From assembly GCA_947462335.1 (NCBI GenBank), contig OX381709.1, positions 36,784,186 to 36,848,185 of the forward strand: a DNA stretch of 64,000 bases. The letters are read 5' to 3'. Position numbers and translations under genes: made by a program. This document shows positions 23,731 to 35,529 of the stretch, one piece after another (positions within the stretch are counted from its first letter, which is position 1; every line of letters starts with the position of its first letter). The notes beneath the pieces are model-generated. The model made no database searches, was not told the origin of the DNA, and saw nothing but the letters and a program-made list of their open reading frames with translations. The stretch comes from Harmothoe impar (Eukaryota > Annelida > Polychaeta > Phyllodocida > Polynoidae).

Positions 23731-24345
23731 CTAAAAGGGTAAGTGTAGAGAAGTCATGATGCAGGAATGCATCACTCTTCACTTGAAGCACTATGCTGTC
23801 CTTAAAGGGCTAGTATAAAAAGGTCATGATGCAGGAATGCATCACTATCCACTTGAAGCACTATGCTGTCCTTAAAGGGTTAGTATAGACAAGTCATGAT
23901 GCAGGAATGCATCACTCTTCACTTGAATCACTATGCTGTCCTTAAAGTGTTAGTATAAAAAAGTCATGATGCATAAATGAATCGCTGTTCACTTGAAGCA
24001 CTATGCTGTCCTTAAAGGGCTAGTATAAAGAAGTCATGATATAGGAATGCATCACTCTTCACTTGAAGCACCATGCTGTCCTTAAAGTGTTAGTATAAAA
24101 GGGTCATGATGCATAAATGAATCACTGTTCACTTAAAGCACCATGCTGTCCTTAAATGGTTAATCTGGAGAAGTCATGATACATAAATGCATCATGGTTC
24201 ACTTGAAGCACCATGCTGTCCTTAAATGGTTAATCTGGAGAAGTCATGATACATAAATGCATCACGGTTCACTTGAAGCACCATGCTGTCCTTAAATGGG
24301 TAATCTGGAGAAGTCATGATGCAGCAGGGTTGCATTCATGTATCA
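23731..24345 (+). repeat. Satellite-like tandem array, exact 70-bp period
   Basis: The landmark AAGTCATGAT (or AGGTCATGAT) occurs at 23751, 23821, 23891, 23961, 24031, 24101, 24171, 24241 and 24311, each exactly 70 bases apart. Each unit also contains GGAATGCATCAC-like, TTCACTTGAAGCA and ATGCTGTCCTTAAA. Copies differ by substitutions but not length. Confidence 0.9.
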
Positions 24346-24590
24346 TGACAACAGATGGAAAACGGCATATTAATACACTATGCAGACTTTAATGGGTAGG
24401 ATTATTCTCAAGGGCTGCATTCATGCATCATGACAGCAAAGGGCATGAATTCATTCAAGCATCATGCCGACCTTATACATTACCTACAAAGTAGAATTAT
24501 TCTCCAGGGCTACATTCATGCATTATGACAGCAAAGGGCATGAATTCATTCAAGCATCATGCCGACCTTATACATTTAATAACTATTGGT
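24346..24590 (+). repeat. Two direct copies of a unit of about 105 bp, related to the 70-bp array
   Basis: GGGCTGCATTCATGCATCATGACAGC and GCATGAATTCATTCAAGCATCATGCCGACC recur twice (from about 24410 and 24507). ATGCATCATGA-type sequence links them to the preceding array. A single related copy is at about 50680-50710. Confidence 0.7.
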
Positions 24591-24959
24591 GGGATACCAC
24601 CCTAAATTTGGGTCAAATTCCAGCGAAAATATACCCCTTTTAACAAGAACTTTTGGACTTTTTGGTTGGGTATTCTTGGGCTATTCTTGGCCTAAAAACA
24701 TACCCCTTTTGCCCCAAAATGGCCCAAAAAGGACCCCTAATGGCGGGTCCGGCCGGACCCGCCAGTGGGGCCCAAAAAGCACCCCTTTCCCGAGATTTTG
24801 TGTACGCACATGGTTACTATAGATTATATAGGGAGTGGCCCCCCCGGGGCTTTGTGAGAGCTGCCTGTGATCGTTCCCCTACATGTATACACGTATGACG
24901 GCTTGTGAGTAGGACTCGCCTGCCGCGGTCTGTACTGCTAGAATGTGGAGGGTGGGGTG

Positions 24960-25325
24960 TGAACAACTGGTGTGCAGCAGGCTGGCAGTGGAGTAGGGAC
25001 GGCGCCCAGCTCAGGTGTGATCACCAACCATTGAGGGCGCATGTAGGACTGCTAAACTCGCTGGTAGTGGAGTAGGGACGGCGCCCAGCTCAGGTGTGAT
25101 CACCAACCATTGAGGGCGCATGTTGAATCCGACCTTAGAGGTGGCCGGAGGTGCATGGACAAATCCATTATTAAAATGAAGGGGTGGAAGGTCGGCGCAC
25201 TGATTTTCACCTTTGCTGTTCAAGCCTATGCGCATAGGTGCCACAATGCGTAAATTGCGCAGTTATTCACCTGGAATAGTCCAATTTAAGAGTGAAGGGG
25301 TGGAAGGTCGGCGCAGACCTTTTGC
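24960..25325 (+). repeat. Local tandem duplications in a GC-rich stretch
   Basis: GTGGAGTAGGGACGGCGCCC with its following sequence to GAGGGCGCATGT occurs at about 24988 and 25067. TGAAGGGGTGGAAGGTCGGC occurs at about 25177 and 25293. GTCGCCGGCCAATAA occurs at about 25335 and again at about 25781. No gene is recognised. The CCAAT and GC content could mark a promoter or CpG island. Confidence 0.5.
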
Positions 25326-25799
25326 CAATTTCTACGTCGCCGGCCAATAATGACCCTAGAGCCCGCAATGCAGGGGGTGTGAGGGAGAAACGTCTGACAG
25401 CTTCCAGAGTGAGAGGAGTCGGCACCCGCCTCTGTATGTATTGCCGCGGTTATTATGGCCAGGCCTTAGACGTGTGAACAACATCGTACCATTGAAAGCT
25501 CAGTAGACCGGAATGAGCAGTGCATTCTGGGTTCCTGATGTGTGATCAACATATAGACTCATTGCAGGTAAGGTGTACTGCGTAAAATGAACGAGTGGAC
25601 AACGCAGGGTTAGCCTGGGGTTAGGACCACTCTGGCGGAGTGCAGTGCTGAAGGGTGGGAGACCATAGAGCCTGTGTATGTAGGGTGCAAAAAGCAAACG
25701 ATCCAATGCTAATCCTATGGACGCGCAGCTGCTGTTGAAACCTTACGGGAAAGTGAACTCCTTAACCATGGCCGGGGACTCCGTCGCCGGCCAATAACA

Positions 25800-28380
25800 T
25801 GACATACCGATACCTATTGTCCTATCCTTTGCGAATACGTCCCCGCACTATTAATAGTGAATCATATTACATCATTAATGATATAGCAAGATGCTGCCAT
25901 GGCTTTATAAATTTCTATAACATATCTCCCAACAGATTGATCCAATAAATATTGATAAAGCATCGGCAACTATGTGTTCTACCTAGTGCATCATCCTACC
26001 ATCAATGTTAAGGCTATTCCATTATCATAGAATTCCAATTAATGTTGCACAGTATCGGACAATACACTGTTGATTGCAGTTGCCACACCAGCACACTGCC
26101 ACAGGGCAGAATCCAATCCTGGGGCTATAAAGTATCCCGACACTAAGAATTAGTGTGATTAAGGTTCTAGAAGGATGTAGCCCCCTAGATATTGCTGAAA
26201 TGTCAGTGCCTTAGCATTCAATATTAATCATATGATATGGACTAAGCTGTTGATCGTCGACCATTATAGTGTTTAAATATAGTGTTCTGGAAATATCCGA
26301 AATTCTCCTATATGAAGAAATGGTTGTGGTAACGACCATCTTGGGTGCTCATATAGACACTTACAGACCTGACGACGCCCCGTCCCCCTACTGAGGGACT
26401 CACAGAACCAGGTCAAGCATAGGGAGAGGCTACTCTGTCAGTGACATTCTCCTTCCCATTGACTTACTGTGTCAGGTGATGAATTTGATTTCTCAGCTGC
26501 TAGCTTACCCCGGGGGATATCTCCTCCGGGAACTAATTTCTACTATTTATGGGCTAACATTTTGATTTTAAACTAATTCGCATTTGACAAGTGCTGGTTT
26601 AGACAGTTGTATCAAATGACTAGTTGGGAAAGAATTCTAATGATGATATATGTCGTAGGGCGTCTTTAGAAACCCTCATTAGTTTTTTGTGTGTACTCAC
26701 TCACCAATCCAGTATGTGTTGTGTAAGGAAATATGAAGCAGCAGCTCAGGGAAGCCACTCTGGAAGAGATGTGTGGGATTATGTGAGAGAAGAACCAGAC
26801 ATTCGACATTAATAGGCTCTTTGCTTTAACACCAGTGTTTTAGCCACCTCAACTTCGCTGGGTCATTAAGCAATGATAACAGTGATTGCGCTTGGTTCCT
26901 GATCCCACCTGGGTTAAAACATGAACGCCGTGATTGGTTCAGAGCAGATCCGTATATCCCCTTATTATCCCCTACAATACTGGAGGATCATAGTAGTCAC
27001 ATTGCATGTAGTAAATCCTAAGCTAAGTGAACAAAATGGCTCTAATATTGGCTAATATCCGGTCCACACCGTGTGGACTGGCAACCAGAACTACCTGAGC
27101 AAGGTAATTAAATGGCTTCGAAGAGAGGAACCAATTGCCAAGTGAAGCCACTCTGACAGTGGCTTCTTGCTGGTTATTTGCACCGATGAATGAAGGGTTA
27201 GGATAGAACAGAGCTGTATCTATATACCATTGTGTCCCGTCACACGGAATATATGAAGGTGGCACAGATATATCTTTACCATAAAGACGGTGACAGTTGC
27301 TTCTCCTACTAATCATGCAGTGGCATTGTTTAGTTATCATACCTATACGCCCATTGGGATCTGCCTTTCTTTCACCGTGGTTTCAGTGAGCTACTTGATA
27401 TATTTTCTCAGATACCCCTGCCCCGATTTTACATAAGATTTCGTGACTATTCACTGACGCCACTCTGACAATGGTTTCCTCCCCAATCGGCAACTTGGTG
27501 TTTGTGATGACAGAGCACCTATTCACAAGGGTGGTGCTCTGCAACCCATTGAAGCATAATGGTCTCCTCTATGCCACTCACCTGATCAATGGCTGCCTGC
27601 TGGGTGGTAGAGCAGACTGTCCTCTGTTGATTCACAGACGCATAATGTATCCAGGAAAATGGTAATCTCTGAACAAAGCTGAAGACAAACAGCATCTATC
27701 CAGGTGTAGTAATGATGGGTACTCCTTTAGCAGAACAAGGTAGTGGATCGTTGAGGTTAGTTTGAGATGTGTCTACTTCGCCCTGCTACCCCAGTGGCTC
27801 GCCGAGGTCAGCTGTCTTTGGTTGGACAGCATGGGTAATTTGCTTATCGTAAATAACTTCTTAATGATATGACGGAATCCTGACCTACAACTCTCTGTAT
27901 TAATGTAATTCGTTTACCAGCATGAGAAGGGGTTCAGATGGAATATACATCTATTATATACACATGCTGATAAATCAAGGCACATCGTTCCCTTCGTATT
28001 ATGGAAGGGGCATTTTTGTGTAGAAAATGACCAGTCAAATAGACATGAACATTAGTAGGCAGGGTACGCAAGGATCCAATGGTCACTTCATATATGTGCT
28101 CCTAAATATAACCCTTCTCATCGGTCAATTCTGTTACGCGATCCACTTGGACTCAGCAGAATGAGTATCACTTGTGTGGCCTGCCACGCTAGCAGGCTAA
28201 TGTAGAATATGTACACCCCTCGGCTAAGGTTAAACTACGAGGCGGGCAGCGTACACAGCCCCCTGTTTGGACTGGAGGCTACCTCCAGTAACTGCCTTCC
28301 TCCACATGTGTCTCCAGGGCAGTGTCACGTGAAGTCCCCAGTCACTCGATACCTGCAGTTTGCCCCTCAATGGTACACCG
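25800..28380. other. Intergenic, no supported gene
   Basis: Short ORFs only, none with recognisable domains or flanking splice logic. Confidence 0.35.
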
Positions 28381-28386
28381 CTTCAA

Positions 28387-28475
28387 TGGTGGTGGTAATA
28401 GTAGTGTAGTAGTGGTGGTGGTGGTGGTGGTGGTGGTAATAGTAGTGTAGTAGTGGTGGTGGTGGTGGTGATAGT
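28387..28475 (+). repeat. (GGT)n microsatellite, two blocks
   Basis: GGT/TGG triplet runs at 28387-28436 and 28450-28475, linked by AATAGTAGTGTAGTAG. Poly-His and poly-Val shadow frames derive from it. Confidence 0.9.
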
Positions 28476-28479
28476 GATA

Positions 28480-30890
28480 GTATTTTATTGTGAATTCCTG
28501 TGATTTTTCCTGGATTGGCAGTTAGTTCTGAATAGTAGTAGTCGTTGTAGCAGGTAGTAAGTGTCCTGCACCATCCCCTACTGCTGAGGAACAACATTCA
28601 CTTACCCCACCTTCAATGTATCATCTATAAGGGTCCTTCCATGATAGACCACACATCGCCAAAGGTAGCAGAGACCACAGAATATCTCCTCGTGCAAAGG
28701 ATCTACTACTATACTACTAGCACGGCCACACACGACTCAGTAGGACACCTCTCCACACGGACCTACAGACTTACATAACATGCAGAATTAACAGTTACTC
28801 AATACATGCCTACCACATCTCTTAGGGCTTGGGATTACTAGTGGCGCTCGTGATCTGAGTGCTTGTGTACAATATTGACAGACACATGGGACGTAGTGAT
28901 CCAGGTATTAATCCACTGGTAACTGCTAACACTGCTAGAAGTAATAGGGGTAGTAGAGTCAGAGTGCCAGTACTATGGTTCTAAGTGGTGAGGCCCTGCA
29001 GTACCTCCCAGCTCACCCTCAGTAGGAGGCAGTCCCCACGTGGGCTCTCAGTCACGCTATGCCCCCAGCGCCTTATCCTGTGGTAGCAAGTGTAGGAAAT
29101 CAGTGATAGCATTAGTATATGTGAACTTTTCAGGTCAGCGTCAAAGTCCTCTTACAGCGCTTCCTTGTCGTTTACACAGTTATAGCGGCGGTTGCAGTAG
29201 TAGTATAGGTAGAGAGACCTATATGGCTGTCAGTGACTGAGTGTAAAGGTCCTACTAGTAGTAGAAGTGCCTCCCATGGATAACCTCTCCCAGTCAGTGA
29301 GTGAGGGCCTGCTGAGCACGCAGCCTGGTGACTGGGCGCCGAGTGGAGGAGCAGGAGGAGGGAGGAGTAACTCGGACTGAGCCGGTCGGTGCTGAGTCGG
29401 TGCTGATTTGCTCACATGCGTGGGGACGGGGGGATGTAGCGTGGCCTGGGCTGTGGAGGGGCAGCGGGAGGAGGCCACTGCCAGTAGAGGAGGAGCACAG
29501 AGGAGGAACCACTGGTTGGTGACACGGCGACTTGCATGGTTTCCCATACCAATTTATCGCTGTCGTGCTTGGTAGAGAGATGTAGGCACGGGTCAGGGAG
29601 GGGAGGGAAACAGCGGAACCGTTTAGGGGCAGTGAGAGACGGCCAGACAAAGACAGAATACTCTTTGGAAGGGAAGGTCGCAGGTTTATAAGACATTACG
29701 CAGACAGCTTCCGGCGGACAGTGTAACATGTAATACACTAGCCCTATCCCTGCACGCTGCTGAATGGGATTTGCGATGAAGACAAGTAAGGGAAAGGGAG
29801 GGACGAGTCAAATATCGAGTAGGTGGGGAGAAAGGCATTTAGTGTAGACAGGCAGGAGAGTCAGTTAGAATCAGTTAGCAGGCAGATAGGTATCTGTCTG
29901 CGTCTGCTCACCCTCCAAGCTGCTATTGAGTTGTTGAGCGTTGAGGAGGGGGTAGCAGAGGGCCTGGGATGAGCTGCTCTGGCAGCCGTCAGCTTGAGTC
30001 GGTCACCACCAGCAGGAGCGGGTCCTGAGTACTACAGCAGTGTGCCATTCGTCCACTAGGGTCTGCTGCTGCAATGGGTCAGGTCGGGAATACACCGTGG
30101 CCGTTATGTGACAGATCACCTATGGAAATTAAAGTACGTGTACGTTCATGTCTCGGAAAAGTTCTAGTAAGGAGAGGCAGCAGCCATCTTATACTTTGAT
30201 AAACCCACATATTCACCATTCTTTGTATCCTAACGCATCTAGAGACATTAGAGCGAATACTCCAGGGTATTCATTGACTGATGTCAGATATAAAGTGGCA
30301 TTAGTACCTGCATGACCCTTATCTGGGTGCCGAGGGGTCCTGGACAGAATAAGGTCGCGGGGAGCTCCTGATCCACGAGTTAACACAGACAGGATCCATT
30401 ACTAACCCCTCCCCTACAACAGAATCAATTACCGACCGGTCCCCTACACGTCGTGATCAATGCCCTGATCAACTCCTACTGCCACACCTCAGTGGACACC
30501 TCTTCAGGGCACCCCGCCCCCTCCAAGCTCAGTGCTGGGGCGGGGGAGGGGGTCGGGTATGGGGATTAAAGGGACGCTACCTGTGTCAGTGGTGAACAAG
30601 TGAGAAAGGGCGACAGAGGCCGGGAGATAACTGTCTCCACCTCTCCACGACCACCCTCGGCAGAGGGAGTAGACCCCTGTGGACGGTGGACAAAAGGAGA
30701 TGAGAAGTAAATGCAGAACACCAAGGGAGATAGAGCAAGGGAAGACGGGGCGCAAGCAACCACGGAACTGAAAGAAATGAGGGAAAATGAAGGAAGGAGC
30801 GAACAAAGAAACCAACATGCGAACAAACAAACTGATTATGCCCTTGTATTATACCAACGTCATGTTATTATATATCAGCTATAACACTCT
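28480..30890. other. GC-richer region without an assignable gene
   Basis: Compared with its flanks, this stretch (notably 29280-29660 and 29930-30060) is richer in G, C and CpG. It contains many GGAGG purine runs. Minus-strand ORFs of 105-118 codons occur, but they overlap in several frames, as expected from base composition. It could hold a promoter or a first exon; I see no decisive signal. Confidence 0.3.
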
Positions 30891-30901
30891 TGTACACTGA
30901 G

Positions 30902-31032
30902 CAGCTCTCAGTAGAGCAGCTCTCAGTAGAGCGGCTCTCAGTAGAGCGGCTCTCAGTAGAGCGGCTCTCAGTAGAGCGGCTCTCAGTAGAGCGGCTCTCA
31001 GTAGAGCGGCTCTCAGTAGAGCGGCTCTCAGA
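30902..31032 (+). repeat. 15-bp minisatellite
   Basis: CTCTCAGTAGAGCGG is repeated about eight times plus a partial unit. The first two units read CAG in place of CGG. Because 15 is divisible by three, it reads as LSVER repeats in one frame. No surrounding gene supports translation. Confidence 0.95.
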
Positions 31033-31227
31033 TCTGCTCACTACTAATAGTCCTTACATTCATTCCTCTTACCAAGCCCACTATTCCTCATCCGTATTGC
31101 ATATCCTACTCTGCAGACCACCTCCACCCCGTGCCCTACCTTCCTGCCCCCTAGTCCCTCCTTCACCCAGCTGTTGTATTCTCCTGCCACACATATCCCA
31201 TCTTGTCTAGCGACCACAAAATCAAGT

Positions 31228-31313
31228 TCAATGTTGGAACTACATTTAATCAACATTAAATCAACATTGATAACCATTTATCAATGTTGATTCAATGTTA
31301 TGTGCCCACTGGG
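31228..31313. mobile_element. MITE of the CCCAGTGGGC family, 5'-degraded copy
   Basis: It contains AATCAACATTGATAACCATT then ATCAATGTTGATTCAATGTT and ends GTGCCCACTGGG, matching the complete copies at 53304 and 54872. The left CCCAGTGGG end is lost. Confidence 0.6.
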
Positions 31314-31777
31314 TGTCCTCCCTTTGCTACCCCTGATCTCCAGCACAGAAAACCATCCTGTCATAAGTTTCTTGGCACTGTAGTCTCAGAATAACCTCTT
31401 TATCCTTAGGTTACTACATGGGTTGTGCCCGTAGCTGTTTGAAATGTGGGTTCAGGCAACGCTATATATATAGATGCTAAGAAACATAAACCCATGAACG
31501 GTAGGGTCGGCTATTGTGAACCACATGAGTGGGGCTTTTGTTGCTCTAGAGGAGACCTACAGAACGGCTCCTGGCCCACGCACATCGATCATAGCTATGA
31601 AACCTAATGCTCCCTGGGCTTCCTTATCCCTGTGTCAGGCCACCCTGGGGTTTCACTAATCTTGTTCCCAGACCACCCTGGGGTTTCACTATACTTGTTC
31701 CCAGGCCGCCTTGAGGGTCTTCCTATCAATACCCTGTGGGCTGGGAGAGGAGGTGGTCAGTGTCATGCTGGTGCATA

Positions 31778-32411
31778 GAGAAAGGAATTAGAGTCAAAAG
31801 GAAACCTGGCTTCCTCCAGAATGACTCCCTTTTCTAACTCTGATATCGGAGTCATGTGACTCCCCCTAGTAGCAAGCCCGCACGGGGCCAATTTGGTTTT
31901 AGCTCGGATTGGCTGTTTGAAGTTGGGCAAAACTGAGCTTGGTTTCATGTTGGGCAGATGGCTGGGCTGAAGTGTGGCTCCGATCGGGCTGCCCATTTTG
32001 GACTCAGATCAGTTTCAAAGCGGGCTGCCCGCTTTGGGTTCATGTTGGGCAGATGACAGGAAGCCCGTCCAAAACCCGATCTGAGCCCAATTCGGGCAGC
32101 CCACTTGGGGCCACACCAAAGCCCAGTGCCCTAAACCAACAGGCGCCCATTGGTTAGCCCACTCCGGGCCACACTTGCAAACACGGTCTGGCCCCGTCCG
32201 GGGCCACACCGTGTTTGCTACTAGGGCCCATAGGTGAGACCTGGCTCCCTTAGGGAGCTACCTGACTCTCTTAGGAAATCACCTAACTCCCTCAGGAGCA
32301 CCTGGCTCACTTATTTTGTAAGGGAGTCACATGACTCCAATAAGAGAGCCAGAAAAGGGGAAGCATTCTGAACTTCCTAGACTCCCTTTTGACTCTCTTT
32401 TTTTCTCTGTC
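31778..32411. mobile_element. Inverted-repeat element, GAGAAA...GGGAGTC family, copy 2, with nested insert
   Basis: Its ends (TAGAGAAAGG... and ...TTTTCTCTGTCTA) and inner AAAAGG/CCTTTTGACTC and GAGTCATGTGACTCC motifs match the element at 22957-23211. TA lies at both borders. It is interrupted by another element at 31870-32220. Confidence 0.55.
31870..32220. mobile_element. Nested inverted-repeat element with CTAG target duplication
   Basis: The ends are TAGCAAGC and GTTTGCTA; CTAG flanks both sides (31866-31869 and 32221-32224). Inside are GC-rich units such as GGGCTGCCCGCTTTGGG and TTCATGTTGGGCAGATG repeated in direct order. Non-coding. Confidence 0.65.
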
Positions 32412-33899
32412 TAATGCATGCGTACATGTTGGTTGAATCCCATATATTGAGGCTCCCCTGAGCCAATATACTGCCCCTTATGGGATGACTATTTGATATG
32501 AATACCAGAATAGGGAAATGGTTGGGTGATGTCAGAAACTGCATAGGATGCAATCAGATCAGTATTAATGCAGGTCTGGTCCATCTGATCCAATATTATG
32601 TCAAACGCTTAATGTCTGTCCAAAAACTGGCTCATGGTTAAAGCCGGCTGAAGTAAACTGCCCTTTAGCATTTCAAGGGCACTAAGTGCTTGGGGCCCGT
32701 CTTCCCTACACATACCATAGAAACAGACTATAACAACCCACCATATCCTCCCTGGATCCCCTTTCACCAAGGTCATTGGGAGTTTTAAGACCGAAGATGA
32801 AATGAGTTTTTACTAGCGGATTTCCTGGATGTGTAAAAGGCTTGGTGTAGGTTCAGCTAACGATAATGGAGGCCACGAAGCTACCGATAAGCGACTTGTC
32901 TGCCAACCTGAAAGTATTTTTGTTTTAAATCTGTCCCATGTCCACATCCATTTTAACACACACTTGGTTCAGCCTATAATTTGAGGCATGCTTCTTCTTT
33001 ATTCAGTCTGGGCACTGACATTTTCAAAATGCCAGTGAAACTTTAAGGTTTTTCAAGGCAAGGATTCAGACTTAACAAGTCGTAATGACAGCTACAGAGG
33101 TCGGGCGGGTGTTTGCGAAATATACAATTTAGTGGAGTTAGTGAGCTCTGACACTATGACTGACATGTTTTATTTACTTTCAAATTCAACTGTTATTTAT
33201 CAAGTCTTTGCCTGAATTTAGTCGACAAGGATAGCAATAGACAAAAATGTTGCTCAATGTATATGCATGTGTTGGCAAAGAGATTGCGTGTCTGCAAAAT
33301 GTGGGAAGGCAATGGTCAGTTTGTTCATTGATCTTATGGAAAGTGGGTGATTACCTATAGGTAGCCAAAGACCAATTGATTAGCTAAATGCCCTTAAAAA
33401 GAAATTCTTAATCATTACCCACTCACCAGTGACACTGTTTTCGTTACGATGGGCCAAAATGGAGTGCGGAGATAATATAGGTGAAGAGATGAGGATTAGT
33501 CCGGTGACAGAAGAAATAATTCCACAACAAAAAAAGAAATGCTTGGAGCAATGTGGCTACCGCACATGCCCAGAACATTACTGGTCGGCTACCTGTCAAG
33601 ATCATGTCGGCAGTGCAGGACGATGTAGGACCTTGAAGTGCCCTAGGTCAAGGTCAAGGCTGCTGTTCATCCTTCCATGTCGGGATGTGGGTCTAGTGGT
33701 TACTTATTGTCTCAGTATAAGATGACAGGTACATCCATTCTCAAGGCTGCGTAAGCAGAGTCATAATATAGCGTTATCGATCTGAGCCATCAGCCAGAAT
33801 AGATTGTCTATATTGTTACTAAATAATTCCACACACAATTGTATTTTGTACAGTAAGATTGAGAGAATTTGAGGAATTGAAATTGAATTGAATTGATTG

Positions 33900-34285
33900 T
33901 TATGTCAATGCAGGATAGGGTAGAGCAAAGCAAGGCATGGGAAAATAAGCAAATGCATAAAGGCAGACCAGAGCAACATAGTCATAGGGCCATAGGGCAG
34001 AGTAAGGTGAGGGAGGAGACATATACTTAAGTGAAGGTGCGTCAGGGTAGAGCATTGCAAGATAGAGCAGAGCATGGTAGAGAAGGGTTTTGGGAAAGGT
34101 AGGAATGCTCAGGTGAATGTAGGGCAGAGCAAGGTAAGACAGTAGGGTAGGGAAAATGATAGATACCTGCGCGACTCCATGCAGAGCAGGAAAGGGCAGA
34201 ATAAAGAAAAGCAGGGGGGCAGAGGAAACAGGAGAGGAGGCGGATTAAGTACAAGGCAGAGCAGGGCAGAGCGAGGCGGGGTACA
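33900..34285 (+). repeat. Purine-rich low-complexity stretch (AGGGTAGAGCA-like)
   Basis: Irregular repeats of GGGCAGAGCAAGG and GGTAGAGCA dominate. The minus-strand Cys/Leu/Pro-rich ORFs are compositional artefacts. Confidence 0.6.
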
Positions 34286-34372
34286 CAGCATTACACTAAA
34301 TTGGTACGGGTAGATGAGGATGAGTCATATGCCTAGCATTATATAAACCTTCATCCAACTCTTTTATACCCT

Positions 34373-35232
34373 CACTGTAAAAAAATGTCGTCAAAATGAC
34401 GTTGAATCACCGGCAACTTTTGGGACATAACTTTCACCCTTTTTATAACGGTGACGGTCACCGTTAATTTTATGCAGAATCACTGTTCATTTTACGTAGA
34501 ATCACAGTTAATTTTACATCAAATCACCGTTAATTTTATGTAGAATCACCATTAATAGATTCAGAGTATTCAAATATACAGAGAATATTCGATAAGCCTC
34601 ACATGGAGTCAGATTATGGTGACTTTAGTTACTGTAGTATACATCTAAAAACTTATGGATAAGCGATACTTTGACTTTGTCCTGATCCTATATGCCACAC
34701 TGGTGATCTGACTTGCATACTAGCCATGGCCTATACAAGGTTTTACTCGATAGGATTGATACAAGGCGGAGTTTCCAGAGGTGAGGATATATGCATAGTA
34801 TGTTATCACAAAATAGGTGTATAGATCCAGACAGCTACTTTCTTCTGGATATTATCAAGTGATCATGGTATTTTGTCAAACCTATCACAAGATTGAATTG
34901 TTAAATTGTCAAACATATAGATTAATTGAAAAAATTACCATTAGTTAAACATGTATACTCCACTTCAAAGGCTCACACACTCCAGAAAAATCTTATTACA
35001 AACCAGGCCACCTATCTATGGCAAGATCCACTATATGTGGCTCCCTCTGGGATTTGACATTAGAGGCTGAATTAACGTTGAATCATTGTAATCCAAACCA
35101 GGTTAGCATTTTACAAGGATCCACTGTGCAATGGCCGATATTTACAATGCTTCATTGTATTCCAAATAACGGTGAATCAGCGTTAAATTTTACAGAGTGA
35201 ATCTGTAAAACGTACATCTATTTTTTACAGTG
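34373..35232. mobile_element. EnSpm/CACTA-like non-autonomous element (860 bp)
   Basis: The termini CACTGTAAAAAAATG and ATTTTTTACAGTG are inverted, and CT lies on both flanks. Subterminal repeats of AATCACCGTTAATTTTA occur at 34430-34560, with inverse-related GGTGAATCAGCG and GTTGAATCATTG near 35085-35190. CACTG-type ends, a 2-bp duplication and subterminal repeats fit EnSpm/CACTA. No transposase is present. Confidence 0.6.
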
Positions 35233-35529
35233 CTGGTCTGGATGACTACTAGTAATGTATGAAGTCATCTGACTATAGGGGTCAAAATGTGATGGTGAGG
35301 CACCAGCTGTAAGTGTTATTATCAGTGTAGGTGAACTGGGTCTTTAGGAGCTTACAGAAATGTGAGCAGTCACACTTAGTCTTGCCGATAAGCTTCTCAT
35401 GCATTTCCCGTTTCTTTTTTTACAAGATCAGCAAGGGTGATACACGCCGAAATGTCTTTAATTATCATCTCCCTGCCCTCCTTCAACTACAGTGCCCTAA
35501 CATATCCTCCTTCGACTAGCCCTTCTATC

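Larger units (their letters stand above)
31580..33760 (+). repeat. Diverged segmental duplication, copy 1
   Basis: Collinear with 35530-37330. Shared landmarks include TTTCACTA, CTAGCGGATTTCCTGG, GTGTAAAAGGCTTGGTGT, GGCACTGACATTTT and CGACTTGTCTGCC. This copy carries the transposon at 31778-32411. No conserved ORF is obvious in either copy, so this is probably old duplicated non-coding DNA or an uncharacterised large repeat. Confidence 0.6.

Noticed and set aside
23731..24345. CRISPR-like array (regular spacing)
   Set aside because: The whole 70-bp unit repeats; there are no unique spacers between short repeats, and the context is eukaryotic. It is a tandem satellite.
29230..29738. Overlapping minus-strand ORFs of 105-118 codons
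   Set aside because: Three frames are open at once, which points to GC-rich composition rather than coding; no domain recognised.
30890..31210. 106-codon ORF with LSVER repeats
   Set aside because: It is a translated 15-bp minisatellite with no splice or promoter context; the remainder is Pro/Cys-rich noise.
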